NCBI RefSeq assembly: GCF_014635705.1
Contig: NZ_BMDI01000001.1
Location: 636,008-700,007 of the forward strand
Direction: 5' to 3'
Length of the DNA: 64,000 bases
Origin: Oxalicibacterium faecigallinarum
Lineage (GTDB): Bacteria > Pseudomonadota > Gammaproteobacteria > Burkholderiales > Burkholderiaceae_D
Both the position numbers and the translations under genes were made by a program. Shown here piece after piece: positions 43,236 through 53,039 of the stretch (positions are counted from its first letter, which is position 1; the number at the start of each line of letters is the position of its first letter). The notes under the pieces are model-generated. The model was not told the DNA's origin and searched no databases. It saw only the letters and a list, made by a program, of their open reading frames with translations.

Positions 43236-44673
43236 CGTCACCACCAAACGCCGACCAATCTCGCTGGCTTGGCGAGTCACGGCATTGGTCGGAATAACGA
43301 CCACCTTGGTTTTTCTGACATTTAACTGGATTATCGTCCGCTCGCTAGAACATCATTTTGCCGAACAGGATGCTGGGGAGCTGCAAGCTGTGGCGAATGC
43401 GGTTTCAAAGACGCTCGAAGTACACCAAGACGAGGCAACCACCGATGCCATGATGCAGCGACTCTCGGCTATCGTTGTGGGTCGACACGGGATGTCGTAT
43501 AGCGTATGGAACGCATCAGGACAACTACTCTATAAAAGCGTAGGACCAGATTTGTCCCCTGTCTTGAAGAACAGCAAGATCGGCACGCGTATCGAAGATG
43601 ATCAACTTCTCATCTGGAATGTGGACGGTAAGTCGTATCGCGGCGGTGCACTGCAGATACCCGACGAAAATGTCGAAGTAGAACCTCGTGTGGTTGCCGT
43701 TGCTATGGATATTGATTTCCATCTCGACTTTCTCGACATGTTCAAACGCATTCTATGGTGGGCGACCTTGATTGTTGCGCTGATTGCCCTGGTTGTCGCC
43801 TGGCTTGCAGTTCAATGGGGACATCGCCCTATTCGCAAGGTATCTGGTGACATTCGCGCTATTCGCTCATCCCAATTAGACGTTCGACTCGATCCAGCGG
43901 ACGTGCCCATAGAACTTACAGAACTGGCACTGTCGTTCAACGCTATGCTAGGCAGGATCGAAGATGGTTTCGCAAAACTGGCGAACTTTTCGGCCGATAT
44001 CGCGCACGAGCTGCGTACGCCAGTTACGAACTTGAGTACACAAACACAAGTGGCATTGGGCCAAGTTCGTACTGTTGACGAATATCGTGAAGTTCTTTAC
44101 TCCAACCTGGAAGAGTTCGACCGGATGAGCTTGATGATCGGCGATATGTTGTTCCTTGCTCAGACAGAGAACGATCCACGTAATCTGCGGTTAGCCAAGA
44201 CCGATATCGGAATGCTTGTGCAAGGGCTCTTCGATTATTTTGGTGTCCTGGCAGAAGATGCGGACATTACCCTTTCCAAGGTAGGCAAAGCTAAGCCTAT
44301 ATACGCTGATCGAGACATGATGTTACGTGCTCTTAGCAATCTATTGTCGAATGCGATTCGTTACTCAGCTAGCGGCTCATCCGTTTTGGTGCGCCTTCAT
44401 CAGGATGAAAAGCTCACCATCATTAGCGTGGAAAATCCGGGCGAGCAAATCGCAGATGACGACTTGCCAAAACTATTTGATCGCTTCTTTAGAACAGATC
44501 CCTCCCGCCAAAGGAAATCAGGCGCCGGTCTCGGTTTAGCCATTGTGAAATCGATTGTCGAAGCTCATGACGGCACTGTGCAAGCGACCTCTCGCGATGG
44601 CTGGAACAAATTTACCGTGAGTTTGCCCACTAATGCTGTGGTGGGCGACGACACCGTTATCGTTTGCAAGTAG
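43225..44673 (+). CDS. copS: CopS, heavy-metal sensor histidine kinase
   Basis: 482 residues. Two membrane helices (about 16-36 and 170-195) enclose a periplasmic sensor; a HAMP segment follows. The H-box [15 protein letters not shown] carries the phosphorylated His, and the ATPase part has N ([12 protein letters not shown]), G1 ([10 protein letters not shown]) and G2 ([13 protein letters not shown]). Partner of CopR. Confidence 0.94.
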   Translation: METNVTTKRRPISLAWRVTALVGITTTLVFLTFNWIIVRSLEHHFAEQDAGELQAVANAVSKTLEVHQDEATTDAMMQRLSAIVVGRHGMSYSVWNASGQLLYKSVGPDLSPVLKNSKIGTRIEDDQLLIWNVDGKSYRGGALQIPDENVEVEPRVVAVAMDIDFHLDFLDMFKRILWWATLIVALIALVVAWLAVQWGHRPIRKVSGDIRAIRSSQLDVRLDPADVPIELTELALSFNAMLGRIEDGFAKLANFSADIAHELRTPVTNLSTQTQVALGQVRTVDEYREVLYSNLEEFDRMSLMIGDMLFLAQTENDPRNLRLAKTDIGMLVQGLFDYFGVLAEDADITLSKVGKAKPIYADRDMMLRALSNLLSNAIRYSASGSSVLVRLHQDEKLTIISVENPGEQIADDDLPKLFDRFFRTDPSRQRKSGAGLGLAIVKSIVEAHDGTVQATSRDGWNKFTVSLPTNAVVGDDTVIVCK

Positions 44674-44696
44674 GCGCTCTATCAAGCTGGAGTCTC

Positions 44697-44830
44697 CATG
44701 AATGTCTTCATTCGACACCGAATTTACTGATTTTCTTGACCCTCATCTAATTAGTTAAGGAATGGCGTCGGAGTATATTTCGCCTTTCACGAGATCTCGA
44801 GCGACCTATCTTTCAACGCCCTGGCGCGTC
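44697..44830 (+). pseudogene. Decayed fragment of a second exoribonuclease gene
   Basis: Translation in changing frames gives VFI, then TEFTDFLDPHLIS and GMAS, closely parallel to VFIDTEFTDFNDPYLISIGMAAAS at 30551. The nucleotide run GAATTTACTGATTTT is shared. Stops and frame breaks show that it is dead. It marks a rearrangement point between the copRS and the cusF-cusABC units. Confidence 0.7.
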
Positions 44831-44855
44831 TAGTGACGTAGAGCAGCTCGGAGTA

Positions 44856-45224
44856 TTACTTTGAAACCGATAAAGTCGTTACTGTTGCGGTTCCATCTAT
44901 ATTCTCAACAGTAAATTTCACCTTATCTCCCACTTTCACATTTGAAAGCAGTGCTTTGTCTTTCACTGCAAACTGCATGGTCATCGGCCCCATTTCTACC
45001 GTCGAACTTTTGATACGCCCATGTTTCAACGTAATGCTTTTGTTTTCTTTATCGATGGCTCTAACTTCCCCCTCCGATAAAGCTGTTGCACTTGTTGGTT
45101 TAGCTGGCATGTTATCCATCTTCATCCCTGCCATGTCCATACCTTTGCTTTGGTCAGCGTAAGCAGTCATAGTCAGCAGAGAGAAGCTACAGACGGCCAC
45201 TAGATTTAAAAGCGACTTTTTCAT
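44856..45224 (-). CDS. cusF: CusF-like periplasmic copper chaperone
   Basis: 122 residues: signal peptide, Met-rich linker (MDMAGMKMDNMPA), CusF domain. The metal segment is KHGRIKSSTVEMGPMTMQF, with His and two Met but again no Trp. It is the last gene of the cus operon and would pass Cu(I) to the CusABC pump. Confidence 0.92.
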   Translation of the reverse strand: MKKSLLNLVAVCSFSLLTMTAYADQSKGMDMAGMKMDNMPAKPTSATALSEGEVRAIDKENKSITLKHGRIKSSTVEMGPMTMQFAVKDKALLSNVKVGDKVKFTVENIDGTATVTTLSVSK

Positions 45225-45241
45225 TTGATACTCCTTAGTAG

Positions 45242-48200
45242 TTAAATTGATTTGTTTCGTACTGCTAAACGTAATTTGCGTTCTTGAAGCAAACGCCATG
45301 CTGCTGGAATCACAAACAGCGACAACAAAGGTGCGGTAATCATCCCGCCGACCATAGGTGCAGCAATTCGCTGCATTACTTCAGAGCCGGCGCCGCTACC
45401 AAACATAATCGGGATAAGTCCGGCCAAGATAACTGCCACTGTCATGGCTTTGGGGCGCACACGCAGTACAGCCCCTTCTCGTATCGCTTCCGCAATGAGT
45501 TCATTGGTCAACGGCAGCCCGGACTGCAATCGCTGATTCAATGAGTTGCGTAGATACACCAACATCACGACGCCGAACTCAGCCGCCAGACCTGCCAATG
45601 CAATAAATCCAACCGCAGTAGCCACCGAAACGGCATGACCGAGTAGCCACACAAACCAGAAGCCGCCAATAAGTGCGAAAGGCACCGTCAGCATGAGAAG
45701 GAATGCTTCCGATATAGAACGGAACGCCAGATACAGAAGAATGAAGATAACCGCCAGCGTCAACGGAATCACTGTTTGCAACTTTGCGACGGCTCGCTCC
45801 AAATATTCAAATTGCCCCGACCAGCCAATTGAATATCCAGGCGGGAGTTTTACTTCTTTTGCCACCGCTGCCTGCATTGCCTTCACAGCTGAGTGCAAGT
45901 CGGTTCCACGCACATCAACATAGACCCAGCCAGAAAGCCGTGCGTTCTCGCTGCGTATCATCGGCGGCCCATCGGCCACCTTGATGTTCGTAATATCACC
46001 CAACCTTACTTGAGCACCTCTCTCTGTGACGATAGGAAATTCACGTAGTGTTTGCACAGAGTTACGGTAATCCTGCGGGTAGCGGACATTGATAGGAAAG
46101 CGCTGGCGACCGTCTACAACTTCACCGATGTTTTCTCCACCAATCGCAGATGAAATCACCGACTGCACGTCCGCCACCGCAAGGCCATATCGTGCGGCTT
46201 TTGCTCGGTCGATATCGACATCGATATAACGTCCGCCGCTTACACGTTCCGCCAGTGCAGAAGTTACCCCCGGCACTTTTTTTACGACGGCTTCGATTTG
46301 CGTGGCGATTTTGTCGATTTGTCCGAGGTCGGCACCAGATACTTTCACACCGATAGGTGTCTTGATACCGGTCGAAAGCATGTCGATACGGTTACGGATA
46401 GGCGGCACCCAAACATTCGATAGTCCTGGAACCTTGACTATCCGGTCTAACTCTTCAATAAGTTTTGCAGATGTCATACCGGCACGCCATTGGTCTTTCG
46501 GTTTGAACTGAATAGTCGTTTCAAACATTTCCAACGGCGCAGGGTCAGTTGCCGATTCCGCGCGGCCGGCTTTGCCAAATACAGTTGCAACTTCAGGTAC
46601 CGTCTTGATGAGGCGGCCTGTCTGTTGCAGCAGTTCACTGGCTTTGGATGCAGACAGTCCCGGCAATGCAGAAGGCATGTACAGCAAATCACCTTCGTCC
46701 AGCCGCGGCAGGAACTCGCCCCCTAGCTGGGACAGCGGAATCACCGTCAGGACAAGAGCAATAAACGCAATCACAATAGTCCATTTCGGATGCGCCAGAC
46801 TTGCATTCAACCAAGGCCGGTAGGCGCGTATCAATACGCGATTAATCGGATTCGATGCCTCGCTTGGAATACGTCCGCGAATCATGTACCCCATCAGTAC
46901 AGGAATCAAGGTAATCGCCAGTCCGGCCGCCGCAGCCAAGGTGTAGGTTTTTGTATAGACCAACGGCGCGAATAGCTTGCCCTCCTGCGCTTCCAAGGCG
47001 AATACCGGAATGAAAGAAAGCGTAACGATAAGGAGCGAGAAGAACAGTGCCGGCCCAACCTCAATAGCCGACTCTGCAATCAAGTCCCATCGCTCACGCG
47101 CACTAATTTCCTGATTCGGATGCGCGTGCGAATAGGCTTCCAGATGCTTGTGCGCATTCTCAATCATGACAATTGCTGCATCGACCATCGCACCGACGGC
47201 AATGGCGATACCGCCCAAGGACATCAGATTGGCATTGACCCCTTGGTAGCGCATCACAATGAATGCGGCAAGAACGCCCAGAGGTAGCGAGATGATAGCG
47301 ACCAACGCACTGCGCAGATGAAACAGGAAGATGGCGCAGACTAGTGCGACCACGACAAATTCTTCAATCAGCTTGTCGCGGAGATTGGTCACTGCCGCCT
47401 TAATCAGTTTCGAGCGGTCGTAGGTCGTGACGATTTCCACGCTTTTGGGAAGCGAGCTTTGCAAAGTGGCTAGTTTTGCCTTGACTGCCTTGATAGTTTC
47501 CAGCGCGTTCTTGCCGGAGCGCATGACAACAACGCCACCTGCGACTTCCCCTTCACCATTCAAGTCCGCAATCCCGCGACGCATTTCAGGACCAATGCGA
47601 ACTGTCGCCACATCTCTGAGCAATACTGGCGTACCCACATCATTTGCATTCAGTAGGACATTGCGAAAATCTTCCAGTGAATGCAAATACCCGTGCGAGC
47701 GCACCATGTATTCGGTCTCGGCCATTTCGACAACGGAACCACCGGATTCTTGATTTGCCTTCGCCAATGCATCGAGCACCTTTGCATGCGAGATACCGAA
47801 AGCACGTAACTTGTCTGGATCGAGGATGACTTGATACTGCTTCACCATGCCTCCAATGCTGGCGACCTCGGCTACATCGGGAACGGTTTTGAGTTCGAAC
47901 TTCAAAAACCAATCGTTCAATGTCCGCAACTGACTGAGGTCGTTTTGCCCCGTGCGGTCGACCAGCGCATATTCAAAGACCCAGCCGACTCCCGTTCCAT
48001 CCGGCCCAAGCTCGGCGCGCACACCTTGAGGCAAGCGGCTTTGCACCTGGCTGATGTATTCCAACACTCTGGAGCGTGCCCAGTATTGGTCCGTCGCATC
48101 GTCAAAAAGAACATACACAAACGAGTCGCCAAAGAAGGAATAACCGCGAACGGTCTTTGCACCGGGAACAGCCAACAGTGCCGTGGTCAAAGGGTAAGTG

Positions 48201-48394
48201 ACTTGGTCCTCAACTATCTGCGGCGCCTTGCCGGGATACTGGGCACGAATGATGACCTGCGTGTCCGACAGGTCTGGCAATGCATCCAACGGCGTCTTGT
48301 TCAAGGAACATAGCCCCCATCCTGCGATGACGACCGCAGCAAGCAGTACCCAGAATCGATTGGCAATAGACCAGCGAATAATTCGCGCAATCAT
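45242..48394 (-). CDS. cusA: CusA, heavy-metal RND pump (Cu/Ag)
   Basis: 1050 residues, full length. It has the RND layout of twelve helices and two large periplasmic loops, starting [22 protein letters not shown] and containing the HME-type phrase [17 protein letters not shown] and the essential acidic motif in TM4 ([19 protein letters not shown]). It is the inner-membrane, proton-driven part of the CusABC complex. The start overlaps the end of cusB (ATGA). Confidence 0.95.
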   Translation of the reverse strand: MIARIIRWSIANRFWVLLAAVVIAGWGLCSLNKTPLDALPDLSDTQVIIRAQYPGKAPQIVEDQVTYPLTTALLAVPGAKTVRGYSFFGDSFVYVLFDDATDQYWARSRVLEYISQVQSRLPQGVRAELGPDGTGVGWVFEYALVDRTGQNDLSQLRTLNDWFLKFELKTVPDVAEVASIGGMVKQYQVILDPDKLRAFGISHAKVLDALAKANQESGGSVVEMAETEYMVRSHGYLHSLEDFRNVLLNANDVGTPVLLRDVATVRIGPEMRRGIADLNGEGEVAGGVVVMRSGKNALETIKAVKAKLATLQSSLPKSVEIVTTYDRSKLIKAAVTNLRDKLIEEFVVVALVCAIFLFHLRSALVAIISLPLGVLAAFIVMRYQGVNANLMSLGGIAIAVGAMVDAAIVMIENAHKHLEAYSHAHPNQEISARERWDLIAESAIEVGPALFFSLLIVTLSFIPVFALEAQEGKLFAPLVYTKTYTLAAAAGLAITLIPVLMGYMIRGRIPSEASNPINRVLIRAYRPWLNASLAHPKWTIVIAFIALVLTVIPLSQLGGEFLPRLDEGDLLYMPSALPGLSASKASELLQQTGRLIKTVPEVATVFGKAGRAESATDPAPLEMFETTIQFKPKDQWRAGMTSAKLIEELDRIVKVPGLSNVWVPPIRNRIDMLSTGIKTPIGVKVSGADLGQIDKIATQIEAVVKKVPGVTSALAERVSGGRYIDVDIDRAKAARYGLAVADVQSVISSAIGGENIGEVVDGRQRFPINVRYPQDYRNSVQTLREFPIVTERGAQVRLGDITNIKVADGPPMIRSENARLSGWVYVDVRGTDLHSAVKAMQAAVAKEVKLPPGYSIGWSGQFEYLERAVAKLQTVIPLTLAVIFILLYLAFRSISEAFLLMLTVPFALIGGFWFVWLLGHAVSVATAVGFIALAGLAAEFGVVMLVYLRNSLNQRLQSGLPLTNELIAEAIREGAVLRVRPKAMTVAVILAGLIPIMFGSGAGSEVMQRIAAPMVGGMITAPLLSLFVIPAAWRLLQERKLRLAVRNKSI

Positions 48395-49881
48395 TGCTTG
48401 CCTCCAACCGGCTTCACACTTTCGAGCAGGTAGCCGTCGTCGTTTTCCTTGAACGAGAACTCCACTTCCTGTCCTGCTTTTATCTCGCTGAATAGATCAG
48501 GACGAGACTTGTTAAAGTCCATAGTCATCGCACCCCATTCAAGTTCCGGAATCGGCTTGTGCGAAATGGTTAATGCTTTCGGCGTTACTTTCTCTACTGT
48601 ACCAATGCCCCGATGAATAGGAGACGCTGCCGGCTGCATTGCCTGGCTGCTTCCGGCAAACTTAGGTAGCACCGATTTCAAACTAGCTTCCGAATCGATA
48701 AGGAATTGCCCCGAGGCGACCACTTTCTGCCCCTCACTCAATCCACTCAAAATCTCGGTATCGCTTCCGGTATCCCGACCAGTCGTCACCACCACAGGTT
48801 GCATGCTGTTGTTTTCGCCAACCACTAAAACGATGGATTGCTTGCCGCTTGCAATCACGGCTTCGCTCGGAACCAGAAGTCGGGAAACTGGCCTCTCGGC
48901 ATTCAGGCGAACGCGCATGAGCATGCCTGGCGTGAGGCTGCCATCACGATTATCCAATTCAAGACGAGCCTGCAAAGTCCGCGTCACAGTACTGATACCC
49001 GGCAGGATTTCGCGGACCTTGCCGCTGTATTTTCTATTCGCGTCACCGGAGAATGTAGCTTCGACCGTCATACCGGAGCGGACTGTATTGCTCAGTGCTT
49101 CGGGCACTTCTGCTACCAGCCACACCTTGTTTAAACCGGCGACTTTTGCAATGGTCATACCTGGCGTTACCATCGCGCCATCGCGTACGGACAACTCGGT
49201 GATGACGCCAGCAACTGGAGATGTCAGCGTGAAGTGCTTTTGTGATTGCCCGCTGCGGTCCGCCTGATTTATCAATCCGTCCGGGATAGACATCGCTCGC
49301 ATTCTTTGTCGAGCGGCTTCCGCCAGTTCGGTATTTCCACCACGCTTGAGTGCCAGATATTCCTCTTGCGGTGCAATCCAGTCGGGAACGAAAATAGAAG
49401 CAATTGCCTCACCGCGCTTAATGCGTTGCTGTGGTGAACGGGCATACAGCTTGTCGATGTATCCCGTCACGCGGCTTTGTACGACTTCCGATGCACTTTC
49501 ATCAAACTGCGTTGTGCCAACCGTTTCAAATGCATCCCGTACTTCTTCCCGTCTTACGGTCGCAAAGCGAATGCCGAGATTCTGTTGAAGCGTGGGACTG
49601 ATTTTTACCCCACCATCTTCCGAAGCTTCATCCGCATAAACCGGAACCAACTGCATATCCATGAAAGGGCTTTTGCCAGGTTTATCGAACTTGTTTCCCG
49701 GGACCATAGGGTCGTGCCAATACAGGACTTTGCGCCCGGTCTTCGGGTCAACTTTCTCAGTTGCTGTGCCAGATGTAGCGTCATCCATACTTCTTTGCGT
49801 GCCGAACCAATACCCGCCAAACACGAGACCTGCACCTGCAAATACCAAGCCTATCGCTTTCAATGCGAACTTTGATTTCAT
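48391..49881 (-). CDS. cusB: CusB, periplasmic adaptor with fused CusF-like domain
   Basis: 496 residues. N-terminal membrane anchor, heavy-metal-binding segment ([31 protein letters not shown]), then lipoyl/barrel-sandwich, beta-barrel and helical-hairpin regions of a membrane fusion protein. The last 70 residues ([31 protein letters not shown]...) form a CusF-like domain with intact His, Trp, Met, Met. The start is chosen at [11 protein letters not shown] because it overlaps the previous stop. Confidence 0.94.
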   Translation of the reverse strand: MKSKFALKAIGLVFAGAGLVFGGYWFGTQRSMDDATSGTATEKVDPKTGRKVLYWHDPMVPGNKFDKPGKSPFMDMQLVPVYADEASEDGGVKISPTLQQNLGIRFATVRREEVRDAFETVGTTQFDESASEVVQSRVTGYIDKLYARSPQQRIKRGEAIASIFVPDWIAPQEEYLALKRGGNTELAEAARQRMRAMSIPDGLINQADRSGQSQKHFTLTSPVAGVITELSVRDGAMVTPGMTIAKVAGLNKVWLVAEVPEALSNTVRSGMTVEATFSGDANRKYSGKVREILPGISTVTRTLQARLELDNRDGSLTPGMLMRVRLNAERPVSRLLVPSEAVIASGKQSIVLVVGENNSMQPVVVTTGRDTGSDTEILSGLSEGQKVVASGQFLIDSEASLKSVLPKFAGSSQAMQPAASPIHRGIGTVEKVTPKALTISHKPIPELEWGAMTMDFNKSRPDLFSEIKAGQEVEFSFKENDDGYLLESVKPVGGKQ

Positions 49882-51185
49882 TTCATTTCTCCTGCAGAAA
49901 CCATGTCGTGTGGAACCACGTGATATTCCAGAGTCGCCCAAGTCAGCGCCGCTTCTCTTTCAAGCTCGGCTATTTGCAGCCGTCGTTCCAATAACATTTT
50001 TTTCGCATTGAAAACAGCACTCAGACTGCCAGCACCCGAACGGTAGGCTGCGCTTGCCAGTTCCACCTGGTGTGATGCAGTCGGAAGCAACTGCGCGTTT
50101 AGTTGCGTTACACGGGATTTGAGACTTTCAAGAGTGGATGACTGGTTTTCGATTTCAGTCTGCAGTTCACGCAATGCCTCTACGTACTGCATCCTAGCCT
50201 TGGTGCCTAAAGCAGATTTTTCAGCGATGTCGCGATTCTGTTTTTGTGCGCGATTAACGGCCAAAGGAATGCTGATGCCAAATGACACCATGTTTGAATA
50301 CTGGCTGCCGCGCTGACTATAGGCAGCTTCAACCGACCAGTCTGGGTTACTTTCACGAGACGCTACCGTGCTATCAGCATCTGCGAGATTGACCGCTCGG
50401 CGCGCAGACAAAAGCATCGGATGATATTTTTCGAGTTCTTCGACAGGCAACCCAGGCACATGTGAAGTCAGCTTGGGTGTCTCGTCGGCGACAGTGGCGG
50501 CTGGCATGCCCGTCCAGCGACTTAACGCAAGACGTGCATTCTTCAAATCCTGTGTGTTCTTGCGCGTTGCATCCTGCGCTTGAGAGAGTGTCAATTGCGC
50601 TTGCATTACGTCCGAAGCGTTTGCCTTGGCACCTCGATGGGCAGCATTCATCGCATTCAGGTCTTCGGCGGCTACTTTTTCCATCGCACTAACCAATGCC
50701 AAGGTGCGCTGACCGTACAGCACATTGACCCATGCCTTGGCTGCTTCTTCGCGCACCTTAGCAACGCTTTCCAGATAAGTGCTTTCTTCCATTTCAATAG
50801 CGCGTTGAGCACGTTCGGACCGTGCAATCCGTTTGTCCGAAGACACCCATTGCTGTTCGATACCAATCCGACGCATGGTCATGAAGTCGCTCGTGGTGCT
50901 GTAACGGTCGCTACCCGTCACCGGCAGATTGTCGATGCCAACTTTCAGCATCGGGTCAGGCAACTGGTCGGCTTTCGCGGCTGATTCGCGGCTGGCCAAC
51001 ACAGACGCATTAGCGGCTTTGGTCAGCGATGAACGCTGTAAGGAAAGCTGCAATGCTTCGTTTAATGTGAGCCCATTGGATTGGGCGTGAACAAAAGATG
51101 TACCAAAAGCCAGCGTCAGTAAAACGCTGATTCGGCAGAGAGTGCGCGACTGATGATTCAATAGCGCGTGGATACTCAAAAACAT
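49878..51185 (-). CDS. cusC: CusC-like outer-membrane factor
   Basis: 435 residues, TolC family, with a signal peptide (LCRISVLLTLAFGTSFVHAQ) but no lipobox Cys, unlike E. coli CusC. Repeated helical segments include LTLNEALQLSLQRSSLTKAANA and AYRSGAGSLSAVFNAKKMLLERRLQIAELEREAAL. It is the exit duct for the CusAB pump and the first pump gene of the operon. Confidence 0.93.
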   Translation of the reverse strand: MFLSIHALLNHQSRTLCRISVLLTLAFGTSFVHAQSNGLTLNEALQLSLQRSSLTKAANASVLASRESAAKADQLPDPMLKVGIDNLPVTGSDRYSTTSDFMTMRRIGIEQQWVSSDKRIARSERAQRAIEMEESTYLESVAKVREEAAKAWVNVLYGQRTLALVSAMEKVAAEDLNAMNAAHRGAKANASDVMQAQLTLSQAQDATRKNTQDLKNARLALSRWTGMPAATVADETPKLTSHVPGLPVEELEKYHPMLLSARRAVNLADADSTVASRESNPDWSVEAAYSQRGSQYSNMVSFGISIPLAVNRAQKQNRDIAEKSALGTKARMQYVEALRELQTEIENQSSTLESLKSRVTQLNAQLLPTASHQVELASAAYRSGAGSLSAVFNAKKMLLERRLQIAELEREAALTWATLEYHVVPHDMVSAGEMK

Positions 51186-51256
51186 ATAACCCCCGGTAGA
51201 AAAGACGAACGCCGACCTCGGCACAATGCCGGTCAGCGAAACAACTGGGGGTTAAA

Positions 51257-51637
51257 TTAAATGCGGAGTCGTTGCGTTCGGAAATAAGGCGGGTCGACGC
51301 CTAATTCCAGAGGAGCGTCTGTCCAGGCTGAAGCCAGAACTGCAGGAACAACCGGCAGAGGTGCCGGCATGATGAATGAAACAATGGTTGGCGCCAGCGA
51401 TGGTGCGGCGGCCAGATGTTCAAGCGCTAACTGCGTACCTGATTGTTGGGAAGCACAATGAACCGGCTTCTCGATATCCTTCTCCACACAAGGCATGTCA
51501 CCCATTGCCATCTCCTGCACAGGAGCCGTTGTCTGCGGACAGACGTAGGCAGCCATTGCTATTCCTGAAGTCAGAACAGTCATGACCAAGAAGCAAGCAA
51601 TTAAGCGGCAAAAAGATGAGAAGGAGTGTCGGCGCAT
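51257..51637 (-). CDS. Small secreted protein at the head of the cus operon
   Basis: 126 residues: signal peptide (LIACFLVMTVLTSGIAMA), YVCPQTTAPVQEMAMGDMPC and VHCASQ with several Cys/Met, then a hydrophobic end PPYFRTQRLRI. Proteins of this shape head many cus/czc operons (CzcI- or DUF2946-like); role unknown. The 230 bp upstream holds its promoter; I see no clear palindrome. Confidence 0.75.
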   Translation of the reverse strand: MRRHSFSSFCRLIACFLVMTVLTSGIAMAAYVCPQTTAPVQEMAMGDMPCVEKDIEKPVHCASQQSGTQLALEHLAAAPSLAPTIVSFIMPAPLPVVPAVLASAWTDAPLELGVDPPYFRTQRLRI

Positions 51638-51868
51638 TTGTAGCATTTATAAAACTTTTTACAGTTTAGCGCAATTAATCTATTGCTTGAGCTAGTTATC
51701 CAGCTTAAAAAATCTCTATCCACAAAAACTCTGGAGGCAACAAATTTGAAGCAAACCGTTAGCTATTTCGCCTTACAACCGAGTGCATAAATTGACGCGA
51801 ATACTCGCCTGTACCTTAATTACTCGCACTTGTTTCGTGATATCCCAGTATCGCGAAAAAGATGAAAA

Positions 51869-52975
51869 CTATTGTTTTGACTTAAATGAATCACCCGCAG
51901 AAGAATAGGTTGCGTTAGGCGTCAGCGCGAAAATGCATTCAAAATATGGCTTCACCTCGATCCAGCTTAACTTCTGGTCCATCATCGCAACTATATTCCG
52001 CCCAACTTCAACGACACCTCCTTGGCTAGAGGCTCTCGCGTAATCAAAAGCTGCTGCCGAATCAGCATGTGCGTGCAAGGATGTGTCTTGGCCGCCATAG
52101 GAATGAAACTCACTGATCTCCCCTGCTTTCAAATAGGTCCCGTTAGGACATCTTTCATTGTGTACTGTCTCACGACGCGAGACGTGGCCTTGCGCAAAGC
52201 TGTCTTCAACGACATGCAAAAGACTGCCAAAAGCGACCTCATCTACATTCCTTCTCAGGGCGACGTTTCCTAATGTGAACAGATCCTGCACATTCCATTC
52301 CGTCTTACCGAAATGTTCAGAGAAACCTGCCACTTCCACATCCCGCAATCGCGTATTCAACTTGTACTCATGCGAGGTAACTCGCCACGCAAACTCAATC
52401 CACATAATTATTTTTTGGCGAGTGACTTCCGGCGACTCTCCGTCTTTCGATGCCATGGCATGGAGAAACTGAAGATCACCAAAATGGGAGCGATGCAACA
52501 ACGAGTATCCGCTATTGGCATCCATACTTACCCCCTCTTTCGCTTTCTTCTCTGCGTCCCAGAAAAGGCCAGCCCAGCACTTCGGTTGCGTTATAAAGCG
52601 AACTGTTTCGTCTGTCTTGCAAGGTAGGCTTTTGGCTTGATCGGGATGTAGACGGAATGGTGGGTCGTCGTTCCACCTGACGCCCGCAATGACATAGGGA
52701 CTGGCCATTCCCAGATCTGGATCGCCACAAAACGTTGAGTCGCCCTCACACCCAAATATTCTTTGGGTTATTTCCTCGTGGACCGGTTCCGTAAACAACG
52801 GGAGTCCTTTTAGAGCGGCGCTATTGAGAAGCCTATCGAAAAAGCCAGCATTAAGTCGACTAAGCTTGCGCTCCATTGCCGTACCTTCAGTGGACAATTT
52901 AAATGCCCAAGATTCCACCGCAGGGGTCATGACTAGTGCCATTGCACAGATGATACTAAAAAGCTTAGGGAACAT
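51869..52975 (-). CDS. Secreted zinc phospholipase C / S1-P1 nuclease-fold-like protein
   Basis: 368 residues: signal peptide ending ESWA, then EPVHEEITQRIFGC near the N-terminus and, later, LLHVVEDSFAQGHVSR. The His-x3-Asp-x4-Gly-His pattern and an early His-Glu resemble zinc sites of bacterial phospholipase C and P1-type nucleases. Several cysteines (CEGDSTFCGD, CKTD, PKCWAGLFWD) suggest disulphides. The substrate is unknown. It sits between the copper cluster and the defence pair and may belong to neither. Confidence 0.6.
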   Translation of the reverse strand: MFPKLFSIICAMALVMTPAVESWAFKLSTEGTAMERKLSRLNAGFFDRLLNSAALKGLPLFTEPVHEEITQRIFGCEGDSTFCGDPDLGMASPYVIAGVRWNDDPPFRLHPDQAKSLPCKTDETVRFITQPKCWAGLFWDAEKKAKEGVSMDANSGYSLLHRSHFGDLQFLHAMASKDGESPEVTRQKIIMWIEFAWRVTSHEYKLNTRLRDVEVAGFSEHFGKTEWNVQDLFTLGNVALRRNVDEVAFGSLLHVVEDSFAQGHVSRRETVHNERCPNGTYLKAGEISEFHSYGGQDTSLHAHADSAAAFDYARASSQGGVVEVGRNIVAMMDQKLSWIEVKPYFECIFALTPNATYSSAGDSFKSKQ

Positions 52976-53039
52976 CTCTCCTCCTCTTATTATTTGATCT
53001 TTTAATCCAGCAAAGCCTTAAACGTTTTCTGTGTTGACC

